Source: Lachnospiraceae bacterium
GTDB lineage: Bacteria; Bacillota; Clostridia; Lachnospirales; Lachnospiraceae
DNA: 64,000 nt
Reading direction: 5' to 3'
Assembly: GCA_017523785.1 (NCBI GenBank)
Contig: JAFWVX010000035.1
Location: forward strand, 19,019-83,018
The position numbers and the translations under genes were made by a program. The notes below the pieces were generated by a model that ran no database searches, was not told where the DNA came from, and saw only the letters and a program-made list of their open reading frames with translations. This document shows, piece after piece, positions 8,899 through 17,042 of this stretch (positions within the stretch are counted from its first letter, which is position 1; each line of letters opens with the position of its first letter).

Positions 8899-9873
8899 TT
8901 GCTTATAGTAGTATTATTTATAACTGCTATGTTTTCTATGCTACTTGGAAAATATGAGGTATCAGTATCTGATATTTTTCTAATAATCAGAGATTTGGTT
9001 TTTAAAACTAAGTCAAATGTAGATGAAATGTCGAGGAATGTAATCTTAGGACTAAGACTTCCAAGAGTAATAGCTGCTTTAATAGTTGGTATGTCACTTT
9101 CAATATCAGGAGTAGCATTTCAAGGGATATTCAATAATCCTCTTGTCTCTCCGGACTTTCTCGGAGTCTCTCAAGGTGCATGCATCGGTGCATCCATCGC
9201 AATTCTATTATCTATGAATGCAATTTTTGTAAATGTTTTTGCTTTCGTAGGAGGTATAATTTCTGTCATTATTACTATGATGATAACAAGAGTAATTAAA
9301 TTCAAGTCTCAAATTAATTTAGTTCTTGCAGGTATAATTGTAGGAACACTTATGTCTAGTATACTTGGATTTATAAAATTTATAGCCGATCCTGATACGG
9401 AACTTGCGTCTATTACATATTGGACTATGGGAAGTTTTTCTTATGTAGATATAAACGTAGTAATAGTTTCGGTTATACTAGTAATTGCATTTGGCATTAT
9501 TTTATATAAATTATCTTGGAAGATAGATATACTTGCTACTGGCGATGCTGAAGCAAAAATATTGGGACTTGATGTAATGTTAGTTAGAAGAATAGTTATT
9601 ATATCATCAACGATACTTACTGCCACATCTATATGTATAGCGGGAACAATTGGTTGGGTTGGATTAATCATTCCACATTTCGCAAGGATTATAGTTGGTT
9701 CAAGCAATAAAAAATTATTTCCTATAGCAGCATTAAGCGGTGGAATTTTTATGATATTGGTTGATACATTAACTAGATCTATTGGAAATATTGAGATGCC
9801 GGTGAGTATACTAACAGGATTTATTGGGGCACCTGTGTTTCTACTATTGTTATATGTAAAGAGGTCTAGATAG
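8899..9873 (+). CDS. ABC importer permease, FecCD/BtuC family
   Basis: A highly hydrophobic protein of at least 324 residues with about nine to ten membrane segments. It shows the FecCD signatures LRLPRVIAALIVG, GVAFQGIFNNPLVSPDFLGV and GTIGWVGLIIPHFARIIVG. TTG 8899 lies inside what looks like the first membrane helix. The frame is open upstream to 8863, and family members usually begin with a KKxNYK-like stretch that is encoded here by 8869-8898. The true start may therefore be a rare ATT at 8863 or ATA at 8866, coupled to the stop codon of the binding protein. The ATPase start overlaps its last base. Confidence 0.85.
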   Translation: MLIVVLFITAMFSMLLGKYEVSVSDIFLIIRDLVFKTKSNVDEMSRNVILGLRLPRVIAALIVGMSLSISGVAFQGIFNNPLVSPDFLGVSQGACIGASIAILLSMNAIFVNVFAFVGGIISVIITMMITRVIKFKSQINLVLAGIIVGTLMSSILGFIKFIADPDTELASITYWTMGSFSYVDINVVIVSVILVIAFGIILYKLSWKIDILATGDAEAKILGLDVMLVRRIVIISSTILTATSICIAGTIGWVGLIIPHFARIIVGSSNKKLFPIAALSGGIFMILVDTLTRSIGNIEMPVSILTGFIGAPVFLLLLYVKRSR

Positions 9874-10652
9874 TGAATATATACGAGATAAAAAATTTAT
9901 CATTTAAATATGATGATAATAATGTTATATTTAAAGATGTAAATATTTCTATAGAAGAGGGAAAGATTTATTCACTTCTTGGCAAAAATGGAGTTGGGAA
10001 GTCGACTTTGTTTTCTATTTTACTTCATGTTATTGATGACTATGATGGTGAAGTAAAATTTATGGGTAAGAATATAAAATACTATAGTAGAAAAGAACTT
10101 GCTAAAATAATTGGATTTGTTCCTCAAACTCCTAAACTTTCATTCGATTATTCTGCGAAAGAATATGTCAGGATGGGGCTAGTATCTAGCACAAATTTAT
10201 TTTCGGAATTAAAAAAAGAAGATGGCATATTAGTAGAAAAAGCCTTTGAGACTCTTTCAATAAAACATCTTATGGAAAAAAGTTTTTTTGATATGTCTGG
10301 AGGCGAGAAGCAATTAGTAGTTATAGCAAGAAGTATTGTATCAAATCCTAAAATAGTTCTTTTTGATGAGCCGACTTCACACCTTGACATTTCAAATCAA
10401 TACAATGTTTTAAAAATTATAAAGTCACTTAAAAACAGAGGATATACAATTATTATATCCACTCATGACCCGAATCAGGCTGCATTGCTTGATGAGCATA
10501 TAATAGTTTTAGATGGTAGTGGTAAAATATCATCCGGTGAGACAAAAAATATCATTAGTAAAAAAACATTGAAAGATATTTATAAAATTGATATGATAGT
10601 AGAGAATTTAGATAAGTATAATCGTAAGATTTGCTTATTTGAAAACATATAA
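9873..10652 (+). CDS. ABC importer ATP-binding protein, FecE/BtuD family
   Basis: A 259-residue ABC ATPase. Visible motifs are Walker A GKNGVGKST (about 37-45), the Q loop VPQTPKLS, signature MSGGEKQ (about 141), Walker B IVLFDEPTSHLD and the switch His in STHD. It starts with GTG 9873, overlapping the permease stop, after an AAAGAGG site. It powers the FecB/FecCD importer encoded just upstream. Length and motif order are normal for the family. Confidence 0.88.
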   Translation: MNIYEIKNLSFKYDDNNVIFKDVNISIEEGKIYSLLGKNGVGKSTLFSILLHVIDDYDGEVKFMGKNIKYYSRKELAKIIGFVPQTPKLSFDYSAKEYVRMGLVSSTNLFSELKKEDGILVEKAFETLSIKHLMEKSFFDMSGGEKQLVVIARSIVSNPKIVLFDEPTSHLDISNQYNVLKIIKSLKNRGYTIIISTHDPNQAALLDEHIIVLDGSGKISSGETKNIISKKTLKDIYKIDMIVENLDKYNRKICLFENI

Positions 10653-10672
10653 ATAAAACAAAAGGGGTTAAT

Positions 10673-11641
10673 ATGAAAAAGATTTTAAGTATTTTAATGG
10701 TAATGGCATGTTCATTAATGTTGTTATCTTGTGGTAGCAAGGCACAAAACAGCAATTCAAATGAAAGTGTTTTAGAAGAAGTTAAAGGTGTAACTATACC
10801 TAAGTTTACAGTTAGCATCAATGGTAACGCAGTAACAAATGAAGATTTAGCAGAGTATCCAATTTATAAGTCACAGGTTACTTCTGTAAATAGTTCTGGA
10901 ACTGAGACAACTGTCAATTATATTGGTTTCAGATTTGTAGATGCATTGGAAAAGGCTGGGCTTAGTGGTTACACAAGCTATATAGAAGCTGTTGCTGATG
11001 ATGGTTATTCAGTAGTATATGAAGCAAAAAGAAATCCAGAAAATATGCTTATAGCAATTTCAAAAGATGGTTCTCAATTTAAAAAATCACCATGGTTTTG
11101 TCCATGTGACTCTGATACAACTGGTGAGTTTTTACAAGGACTTACAACTATACTTGTAAATAATAAAAATGAAAAACCAAGTGCTACAGCAAGTAAAAAT
11201 GAAGAGAAGTCAAGCGGAGATGCTACATTGAATGCACCAGAAAAGCTTGATAGAACTGATAAAGTTACATTTGAAGCATTTTCATTTAAGGTGGCAGGAA
11301 ATGAAGTTAAAAATGCAGATTTAGAAGGTGTTAAAATTTACAAAATTACTTGTGATGCTCTTAATAGTAAAGATGCAGTTATTACATCTACATATACAGG
11401 CTATGTATTAAAAGATGTTTTAGATAAACTTGGTGTTGGCTCAAACAAGAAAATCACTGCTGTTGCAAATGATGGATATAAAGTTGAACTTACTAATGAG
11501 CAAGTTAACAGTGAATTTACATTGATTGCAATTGAGAAAGATAAAGAACTTGGAAAAGACGGAACAGTTTGGCTTGCTCCATGCGAAGAAGACAGAACTA
11601 AAAAGTATGCAAGCAATGTAGTTGAAATAATGGTTGAATAA
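10673..11641 (+). CDS. Lipoprotein with two sulfite-oxidase-like domains
   Basis: A 322-residue lipoprotein (LLSC, Cys20; AAAGGGG five bases before ATG). It has two copies of a domain of about 125 residues: a strand region starting FTVSINGNAV or FSFKVAGNEV, then YIGFRFVDALEKAG or YTGYVLKDVLDKLG, then VADDGYSV or VANDGYKV, and a closing strand before WFCPC or WLAPC. The order matches the Oxidored_molyb fold of the large lipoprotein at 4692, and it probably shares its role. Each copy ends in a Cys just after the W..PC step, which could bind metal or form a disulfide (inferred). Confidence 0.65.
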   Translation: MKKILSILMVMACSLMLLSCGSKAQNSNSNESVLEEVKGVTIPKFTVSINGNAVTNEDLAEYPIYKSQVTSVNSSGTETTVNYIGFRFVDALEKAGLSGYTSYIEAVADDGYSVVYEAKRNPENMLIAISKDGSQFKKSPWFCPCDSDTTGEFLQGLTTILVNNKNEKPSATASKNEEKSSGDATLNAPEKLDRTDKVTFEAFSFKVAGNEVKNADLEGVKIYKITCDALNSKDAVITSTYTGYVLKDVLDKLGVGSNKKITAVANDGYKVELTNEQVNSEFTLIAIEKDKELGKDGTVWLAPCEEDRTKKYASNVVEIMVE

Positions 11642-11642
11642 T

Positions 11643-12299
11643 ATGAAAAGACTATTCTTTATTTTAACATTAGTTTTGCTAGTTGGGTGTAATAATAAAA
11701 CTCTGCCTAAACCTGAAAGTTTAGTAGATGATGCTTTTAGTATTGATAAAAACATAAATATGAATACTATAGATAATTATTTAAATCTTCCTGATGTAGC
11801 GTATAGAGATGTGAGAATGCTTTTTGATCCGGCGAATTTTGCGGATATCGGTGGAGATGCAGACCTCAGTTCAACTATAGAAGGATTTAAAATAGTTCCT
11901 TATCCTTATATTGCATCATTACAGGCACTTCCTGTTTCTAATGCATATAAAGGAAATACTTTATTTGAAGTAAAATGGAATGGTGATGGAAAAATTGATA
12001 GTTTAAAACCTTTATATGAAGAATCTTACATAGTAATAGAAGAGTTATTTCCAAAGGACAAGAAAATTTTTCTTATGTGTGGTGGTGGTGGTTATGCAAA
12101 CATGATGAAAGAGGTCCTTATACACATAGGTTATGATAAAGATAAAATATATAACATAGGTGCAAATTGGACTTATAAAGGTAAACATAAAAAGGAACTA
12201 ATTATTTATCCTGAGGATATAAATGGTAATAAAATCTACGCAAGTTGGAGAGCTGATTATGCATATATACCATTTGAAAAGATGCACAAACTAAATTAA
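11643..12299 (+). CDS. Rhodanese-like lipoprotein
   Basis: A 218-residue lipoprotein (LVGC, Cys16). ATG 11643 lies one base after the TAA of the previous gene, so translation is probably coupled. The second half reads IFLMCGGGGYANMMKEVLIH and then YNIGANW, which fits a rhodanese domain: a catalytic Cys at the start of a Gly-rich loop, a helix, then the G-x-W strand. The loop has CGGGGY where active rhodaneses usually carry a charged residue, so activity is uncertain. It may handle sulfur or a thiol outside the membrane next to the flavinylated lipoproteins (inferred). Confidence 0.6.
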   Translation: MKRLFFILTLVLLVGCNNKTLPKPESLVDDAFSIDKNINMNTIDNYLNLPDVAYRDVRMLFDPANFADIGGDADLSSTIEGFKIVPYPYIASLQALPVSNAYKGNTLFEVKWNGDGKIDSLKPLYEESYIVIEELFPKDKKIFLMCGGGGYANMMKEVLIHIGYDKDKIYNIGANWTYKGKHKKELIIYPEDINGNKIYASWRADYAYIPFEKMHKLN

Positions 12300-12317
12300 G
12301 TATATTAGATTATAATT

Positions 12318-12902
12318 ATGGCTAAAAAATTAGAAATTATATTAGTGATTTTTATAGTATCAATGGCATTATTATCGTGCAACAATACCGAAATAAAAGA
12401 AGGGAATAGTACAGATAATAAAGTAAAATTCACTCACTATGCATCTGGTGGAACAATGGAAGAGTATGACATAGATATAATTTTCGAAGAGAGTAATTCT
12501 ACTTTTACAGCTTATCAAGTTGCGTATTCTTCTTGTACTTGTAGAGATAGTTTGGTTAATTATAAATCAGTTTGCTACGTTGAGATACTAAATACAAGAG
12601 AGAGCGGAGATGATGCGGCTATAAGATATATCACCTTAGGCGAGAACAGAGGTCTTTTTGGAGACAGTGATCCAAATTATAATATTTCAGATTATACCTA
12701 TGAGTATTATAATGATAATTTAGTGAAACCACTCATCGGTATTACAAAAAGAGAGATTGACGAATTCAGCGGTTATGGTTGTTTTATAGAAGGACTTGAT
12801 GTAGATGCGCTTACTGGTGCCACAGTTACCAGTAGCAATCTTCAATCAATGCTCAAATCATTATTTGAATATCACAAGGAGAAGTATTATCATGGCAAAT
12901 AA
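12318..12902 (+). CDS. FMN-binding-type lipoprotein with flavinylation motif
   Basis: A 194-residue lipoprotein (LLSC, Cys21). Residues 163-171, DALTGATVT, fit the ApbE flavin-attachment motif, which would put covalent FMN on Thr171. The placement near the C-terminus before a final helix is that of FMN_bind domains such as NqrC/RnfG relatives. A SSCTCRD cluster near residues 71-77 and Cys155 could form a disulfide or bind metal. No ApbE is encoded in the window, so the modifying enzyme must be elsewhere. It overlaps the next gene by 11 bases. Confidence 0.7.
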   Translation: MAKKLEIILVIFIVSMALLSCNNTEIKEGNSTDNKVKFTHYASGGTMEEYDIDIIFEESNSTFTAYQVAYSSCTCRDSLVNYKSVCYVEILNTRESGDDAAIRYITLGENRGLFGDSDPNYNISDYTYEYYNDNLVKPLIGITKREIDEFSGYGCFIEGLDVDALTGATVTSSNLQSMLKSLFEYHKEKYYHGK

Positions 12903-13389
12903 TTATTTCTTTACAGGAGAGAAAGGAATAGGCAAATCAACACTAATAGATTTATATCTAAAGAAACATTTTTGTGGCAAAGTTGGAGGATTTAAAACAG
13001 TAAAAAAGGTCCATGAAGGAAGAAGGGTATCATTTCACTTAGTTAGTCCAAACTTTGTTGGTGATTTGAATGATGATAATGTATTATTTTATTGTCACGA
13101 TGCGAGCTTAAATGAGGGGTTGGATATAAATGAGAGATTTAATACTTTATCAAATATTTTAGATGATTATAATGAATATGACATTATAATAATGGATGAA
13201 ATCGGCCCGCATGAAGAAAGCGCTGAAGTTTTTAAAGATAAAATTAGGAAAGTACTAGATTCTGATAAATATGTATTGGGAGTAATACAAAAGAGTGAGT
13301 CGAAATTTCTTGATGAACTAAAAAAGCGAAAAGATGTGAAATTGCTTAATGTAACCAAAGAAAATAGAGATAGAATTTTTTCAAAATAG
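12892..13389 (+). CDS. THEP1-type nucleoside-triphosphatase
   Basis: A 165-residue P-loop protein: Walker A GEKGIGKST (about 9-17), then FKTVKK, and Walker B IIIMDEIGPHE (about 99-109). The order and the small size fit the NTPase_1/THEP1 family, which hydrolyses nucleoside triphosphates; the cellular role is poorly known. ATG 12892 is chosen because AAGGAG lies ten bases upstream; an earlier in-frame start at 12805 would run deep into the previous gene. It closes the cluster and is followed by a terminator. Confidence 0.7.
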   Translation: MANNYFFTGEKGIGKSTLIDLYLKKHFCGKVGGFKTVKKVHEGRRVSFHLVSPNFVGDLNDDNVLFYCHDASLNEGLDINERFNTLSNILDDYNEYDIIIMDEIGPHEESAEVFKDKIRKVLDSDKYVLGVIQKSESKFLDELKKRKDVKLLNVTKENRDRIFSK

Positions 13390-13411
13390 GCGGGTAACCG
13401 CCCTTTTATTT
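13389..13411 (+). terminator. Intrinsic terminator after the redox lipoprotein cluster
   Basis: A stem GGCGG/CCGCC with GTAA tetraloop (13389-13402) is followed by CTTTTATTT. It begins on the last base of the NTPase stop codon and separates the cluster from hemZ. Confidence 0.75.
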
Positions 13412-13437
13412 GCATTTTAGAAAATATGCTGTATAAT
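13410..13437 (+). promoter_or_regulatory. Promoter of hemZ, near-leaderless
   Basis: TTGCAT (13410-13415), 16 bases, then TATAAT (13432-13437). Initiation about seven bases downstream would leave only about five bases before ATG 13449, and no Shine-Dalgarno sequence is visible. Confidence 0.55.
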
Positions 13438-13448
13438 AAAATGTAGAA

Positions 13449-15092
13449 ATGATTTATGTATACATAAAAAAAGAATTAAGACCCTTTGAGACGGACATAA
13501 GGGATTTGTGTCTGGCATTTTTTACTTTGCAAAAAATCACCTATGTATTTGAAGGTGAAGACGCAAATAATGATGTAGGGGAGAAGGGGAAAATTGTAGG
13601 GGACGACATTCTGTCGTCCCACGTAGGGGCGAGCAGTGCGAGCCCGGACATTGTAGTTCGAGATTATTATAGTGGAAGTTTTGATGGTGATAGGCTCACA
13701 ATAAAAAGTGAAGTTAAGAGGCAATTATATAATTATCTAAGTAAGCTGACTGGAAAAGAATTGCTGTGGGGGACACTTACAGGTATAAGACCGGTTAATA
13801 TTGTGACGAGTATGTTGGAGCGGGCTCGCAGTGCTCGCCCCTACGATAGCGATGGGGCTCGCGTAGCTCGCCCCTACGATGTTATGGGATTGAGTCCGAT
13901 AACTGAAATTAATAATCCGATTTATAAAGAGAATGAAGAGATAATAAAATACTTGAAAGAAGAGTATTATATAAGTGATGAGAAGGCGTTTGAACTTATA
14001 AAGATTGCGAGAAACGAAATTAAAATTCTTGATAGACCTGAGATAAAGAATTATAAAGATAGTTACTCTGTGTATGTGGGAGTGCCATTTTGTAAGAGTA
14101 CCTGTCTTTATTGTTCCTTTACCTCTTTTAATATTGAAAAGTTTGGGAAGTATGTGGATAGATATTTGGAGACATTGGAGAGGGATTTTGAAAATAGAAT
14201 TGGGAAAATATTGGATTCAAATAACGTGAAAGTAGAAAGCGGGCGGATGGTATCCGCCCCTACGGATAATAAGTTATATCCTCTTACGTTGTATATAGGT
14301 GGTGGGACACCGACTTCGCTTGATGAGGATGCGTTTGAAAGATTACTTACCATAATTGATAAATATGTGGATAGGACAAACTGTGTTGAATATACTGTTG
14401 AGGCAGGTCGTCCCGATACTATTACGAGAGAGAAACTTTTGATTATGAAGAGGCATGGTGTCAGCCGCATTTCCATAAATCCACAGAGTTTTAATCAGAA
14501 GACTTTGGATTTGATTGGCAGAAAGCACACGGTTAAAGATGTGGTCGAAAAGTTTAAACTCGCGAGAGAGTTGGGATTTGACAATATCAATATGGATATA
14601 ATTTTGGGATTGCCAAATGAACATTTATTTGATGTTTTGAAAACATTAAATGGAATTAGGAAGTTGAAGCCAGATTCATTTACAGTTCACTCGCTTGCAC
14701 TTAAGAGGGCGGCGAGGTTGAATTTTGAGTTGGAGTCGTGGACGAAAAATTATTATCTTGCAGGAGTTGGCAAGCGGGCGAGCGAAGTTGAAGGCAAGAG
14801 AGAGATTGATAAAATGTTTAGGTGGAGCGAGAGACTTGCGGAGCATTTGAAACTGAAAGCATATTATTTGTATAGGCAAAAGAATATCGCTGGCAATCTT
14901 GAGAATGTTGGCTATGCAAAAGAAGGGAAAGAGTGTGTCTATAACATTATGATGATGAGTGAGAGACATTCGGTGTATGGTTTTGGAACTGCAACGACTA
15001 AAGAAGTTTTCTATGAAAATGATGGAAAAAGAATTGAAAGTGAGGAAGGATATAAGTCAGTAATTGATTATTGCGAGAGAGTAGGGCTCTAA
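13449..15092 (+). CDS. hemZ: Oxygen-independent coproporphyrinogen dehydrogenase HemZ, with repeat-derived insertions
   Basis: A 547-residue radical SAM enzyme. The cluster motif is PFCKSTCLYCSF (CxxxCxxC, about 214-225), followed by LYIGGGTPTS, the glycine-rich SAM contact, and ISINPQSF and MDIILGLPNE. It matches HemZ, which acts anaerobically on coproporphyrinogen in porphyrin formation. It is about 45 residues longer than the roughly 500 I expect. The excess is largely five GC-rich repeat copies, all kept in frame: residues about 50-66 (two, forward), 125-143 (two, reverse, read as RARSARPY and RVARPY) and 264-272 (one, reverse). All fall between conserved blocks. Confidence 0.88.
   Translation: MIYVYIKKELRPFETDIRDLCLAFFTLQKITYVFEGEDANNDVGEKGKIVGDDILSSHVGASSASPDIVVRDYYSGSFDGDRLTIKSEVKRQLYNYLSKLTGKELLWGTLTGIRPVNIVTSMLERARSARPYDSDGARVARPYDVMGLSPITEINNPIYKENEEIIKYLKEEYYISDEKAFELIKIARNEIKILDRPEIKNYKDSYSVYVGVPFCKSTCLYCSFTSFNIEKFGKYVDRYLETLERDFENRIGKILDSNNVKVESGRMVSAPTDNKLYPLTLYIGGGTPTSLDEDAFERLLTIIDKYVDRTNCVEYTVEAGRPDTITREKLLIMKRHGVSRISINPQSFNQKTLDLIGRKHTVKDVVEKFKLARELGFDNINMDIILGLPNEHLFDVLKTLNGIRKLKPDSFTVHSLALKRAARLNFELESWTKNYYLAGVGKRASEVEGKREIDKMFRWSERLAEHLKLKAYYLYRQKNIAGNLENVGYAKEGKECVYNIMMMSERHSVYGFGTATTKEVFYENDGKRIESEEGYKSVIDYCERVGL
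13596..13645 (+). repeat. Two tandem GC-rich hairpin repeats inside hemZ
   Basis: 13596-13620 is GTAGG followed by a perfect 9-bp palindrome (GGACGACA-type arms, loop TTC). 13623-13645 is the common form, GTAGGGGC-GA-GC-AGT-GC-GA-GCCC. Both read through in frame, the second as VGASSASP. Confidence 0.9.
13821..13877 (-). repeat. Two GC-rich hairpin repeats, reverse orientation, inside hemZ
   Basis: 13821-13844 (loop ACT on the repeat strand) and 13855-13877 (loop TAC) are reverse copies of the common form, ten bases apart. Each keeps the tandem GA/GA positions, and both are read in frame. Confidence 0.9.
14240..14263 (-). repeat. GC-rich hairpin repeat, palindromic variant, inside hemZ
   Basis: A reverse copy whose arms are GGGCGGAT and ATCCGCCC, with loop ACC and the usual GTAG end. 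Here Watson-Crick GG/CC pairs replace the tandem G.A mismatch. Confidence 0.85.
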
Positions 15093-15099
15093 AAAGACC

Positions 15100-15128
15100 T
15101 TAACAATTACAGATTACTATGATATAAT
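15100..15128 (+). promoter_or_regulatory. Promoter of fba
   Basis: TTAACA (15100-15105), 17 bases, TATAAT (15123-15128). It leaves a leader of about 80 bases before ATG 15217. Confidence 0.7.
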
Positions 15129-15157
15129 GATATTTGTATTATTTTAGTATATTAACG

Positions 15158-15182
15158 AGCATTTTCTTCGATGGGGAATGCT
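15158..15182 (+). promoter_or_regulatory. Hairpin in the fba leader
   Basis: AGCATTTTC (15158-15166) can pair with GGGAATGCT (15174-15182), with two G-T wobbles and a seven-base loop. No T-run follows, so it is more likely an mRNA-stabilising or control element than a terminator. I do not recognise it as a known class. Confidence 0.35.
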
Positions 15183-15216
15183 AAGTTTTGTTATGAAAAT
15201 ATAAGTGGAGGTAAAT

Positions 15217-16152
15217 ATGTTAGTAACAACAAAAGAAATGTTTAAAAAGGCCTACGATGGTGGCTATGCGATTGGAGCTTTCAATGTAAATAACATGGAA
15301 ATAATTCAAGGCATCACTGAGGCAGCATCAGAGCTCAAAAGTCCTGTGATACTTCAAGTTTCAAAAGGAGCAAGAGAGTATGCAAATCACACTTATCTTG
15401 TAAAACTTGTCGAGGCTGCAGTGAAACTTTATCCAGATATGCCGATAGCACTTCATCTTGACCACGGCGACAGTTTTGAACTTTGTAAGAGTTGTATCGA
15501 TGGCGGATTTACTTCTGTAATGATAGATTTGTCTTCAAAGAGTTTTGAGGAAAATGTTGAAGGCACAAAAAAAGTTGTTGAGTATGCACATGCACACGGA
15601 GTAGTGGTTGAGGCTGAACTTGGAACACTCGCAGGAATTGAAGACGAGGTTGTAGTTGAAGAGGGAAAGCAATCTTACACTGATCCAAGTATGGTAGAAG
15701 AGTTCGTGCAAAAGACAAATTGCGACTCACTTGCAATTGCGATTGGCACATCACATGGTGCATACAAATTTAAACCAGGAACAAAACCTCAACTTAGATT
15801 TGACATACTTGAAGAAGTTTCAAAAAGAATTCCAGGCTTCCCTATAGTGCTTCATGGTGCATCAAGTGTGCCTCAAGATTTTGTGAAGATGGTAAATGAA
15901 TTTGGTGGTCACATGCCAGATGCTATCGGAGTGCCTGAGGATCAACTTCGTCATGCGGCAGAGTTGTCAGTTTGCAAAATAAATATTGATAGCGACATAA
16001 GACTTGCAATGACAGGTAATATAAGAAAATATTTTGCAGAGCACCCAGATCACTTTGACCCAAGACAGTATTTGAAACCAGCGCGAGCAGCTGTGAAGGA
16101 AATGGTGGCTCACAAGATAAAAGATGTGTTGGGATCTGCGAATAAGATTTAG
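15217..16152 (+). CDS. fba: Class II fructose-bisphosphate aldolase
   Basis: A 311-residue glycolytic enzyme that splits fructose 1,6-bisphosphate into two triose phosphates, zinc-dependent. Motifs are AFNVNNME, HLDHGDSFELC (zinc His and catalytic Asp), VEAELGTLAG, GTSHGAYKF and VLHGASSVP, and NIDSDIR near the C-terminus. ATG 15217 is chosen for GTGGAGG six bases before it; an in-frame ATG at 15205 has no such site. It has its own promoter, and its stronger, less AT-biased codon use fits high expression. Confidence 0.93.
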   Translation: MLVTTKEMFKKAYDGGYAIGAFNVNNMEIIQGITEAASELKSPVILQVSKGAREYANHTYLVKLVEAAVKLYPDMPIALHLDHGDSFELCKSCIDGGFTSVMIDLSSKSFEENVEGTKKVVEYAHAHGVVVEAELGTLAGIEDEVVVEEGKQSYTDPSMVEEFVQKTNCDSLAIAIGTSHGAYKFKPGTKPQLRFDILEEVSKRIPGFPIVLHGASSVPQDFVKMVNEFGGHMPDAIGVPEDQLRHAAELSVCKINIDSDIRLAMTGNIRKYFAEHPDHFDPRQYLKPARAAVKEMVAHKIKDVLGSANKI

Positions 16153-16178
16153 TTAATATTATATGTGCCTATAAAAAT

Positions 16179-16237
16179 GTAGGGGCGAGCATTGCGAGCC
16201 CGTATAAAAGAGCGTAGGGGCGGATATCATCCGCCCG
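16179..16237 (+). repeat. Two GC-rich hairpin repeats between fba and plsY
   Basis: 16179-16202 is the common form (loop ATT). 16214-16237 is the palindromic form with arms GGGCGGAT/ATCCGCCC and loop ATC. The 3' end of the second runs into GTGAGGA, the plsY ribosome binding site. Confidence 0.9.
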
Positions 16238-16248
16238 TGAGGATATAT

Positions 16249-16965
16249 ATGTATAGTTTGGAATTTAATGTAATATTGATGTTATTAATTGGCTACCTAT
16301 TTGGTTCAATTCCTGTGGGCTTTCTTTACTGTAAGGCACACGGTGTAAATATTTTTGAAACTGGTTCAGGAAATCCAGGTAGTACCAATGTCGGAAGAAT
16401 ACTTGGTAAGAATCACGGTAGAGCAGTTTTTGTACTTGACATTTTGAAAACGCTTATACCAATACTTATTGCTCACCTTGTAATTATTAAGTTAAATGTT
16501 GCAAGAAACGGTGTAGGATTTTCATCAGTCTTGGTTAAAAATTTTTCATTAAACTTGCAAGTGTTACATAAGAATTCACTCAGAGACCCATTTGTAATAT
16601 TCGTGACCGGTCTTGGTGCAATCTTAGGACATAACTTTCCATTCACTACTAAGTTTAGAGGAGGCAAAGGCATAACTTGCACAGTTGCAGTGGTTGCATA
16701 TTTCAATGTAATTTTTGCCGTGATATTATTTCTAACCCATAAAATGATTGGAAAAATTACTGGTTATGTAAGTCTTGCATCTATTATCGCTTTGTTATTG
16801 ATGTTTTTATCATCACTTGTAATGTCAATTTTTAAAATTTATCCATTTAATTTTGATTATGCATATGCTGTGTTACCAGGAATATTTTGCATGATGTTGC
16901 TCGGAATTATTCGACACAAGGAAAATATTCTAAGGCTCGAGCATGGCACAGAAAACCGAATATAA
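16249..16965 (+). CDS. plsY: Acyl-phosphate glycerol-3-phosphate acyltransferase PlsY
   Basis: A 238-residue membrane protein with about six hydrophobic segments. It transfers an acyl group from acyl-phosphate to glycerol 3-phosphate, the first step of phospholipid synthesis. The signatures are GYLFGSIPVGF, GSGNPGSTNVGR and GHNFPFTTKFRGGKG. ATG 16249 is chosen: GTGAGGA lies five bases upstream, and the in-frame sequence before it is translated repeat. The loop after residue 80 is somewhat longer than in the family I remember. Confidence 0.92.
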   Translation: MYSLEFNVILMLLIGYLFGSIPVGFLYCKAHGVNIFETGSGNPGSTNVGRILGKNHGRAVFVLDILKTLIPILIAHLVIIKLNVARNGVGFSSVLVKNFSLNLQVLHKNSLRDPFVIFVTGLGAILGHNFPFTTKFRGGKGITCTVAVVAYFNVIFAVILFLTHKMIGKITGYVSLASIIALLLMFLSSLVMSIFKIYPFNFDYAYAVLPGIFCMMLLGIIRHKENILRLEHGTENRI

Positions 16966-16966
16966 T

Positions 16967-16990
16967 GCCGCTCACGTAGCTTGCGGCAAC
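16967..16990 (+). repeat. Second repeat family (GCCGC...GCGGCAAC), copy 1
   Basis: This 24-base element starts GCCGCTCACGTA and ends GCTTGCGGCAAC. It differs at two positions from 32014-32037. Its outer bases pair as GCCGC/GCGGC. It begins one base after the plsY stop codon and is not related to the GTAGGGG family by sequence. Confidence 0.65.
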
Positions 16991-17007
16991 GATTAAGATA
17001 AAAAATT

Positions 17008-17031
17008 GTATGGGCGAGATGTGCGAGCCCG
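17008..17031 (+). repeat. Degenerate GC-rich hairpin repeat before rfbH
   Basis: GTATGGGC-GA-GATGTGC-GA-GCCCG is a variant copy with GTAT instead of GTAG. It ends three bases before AGAAGGA, the ribosome binding site of the next gene. Confidence 0.75.
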
Positions 17032-17042
17032 AAAGAAGGATA

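Noticed and set aside
4692-12902. Active molybdenum cofactor binding in the sulfite-oxidase-like repeats
   Set aside because: I could not find the conserved Cys or the His/Arg cofactor contacts; only the fold pattern is supported.
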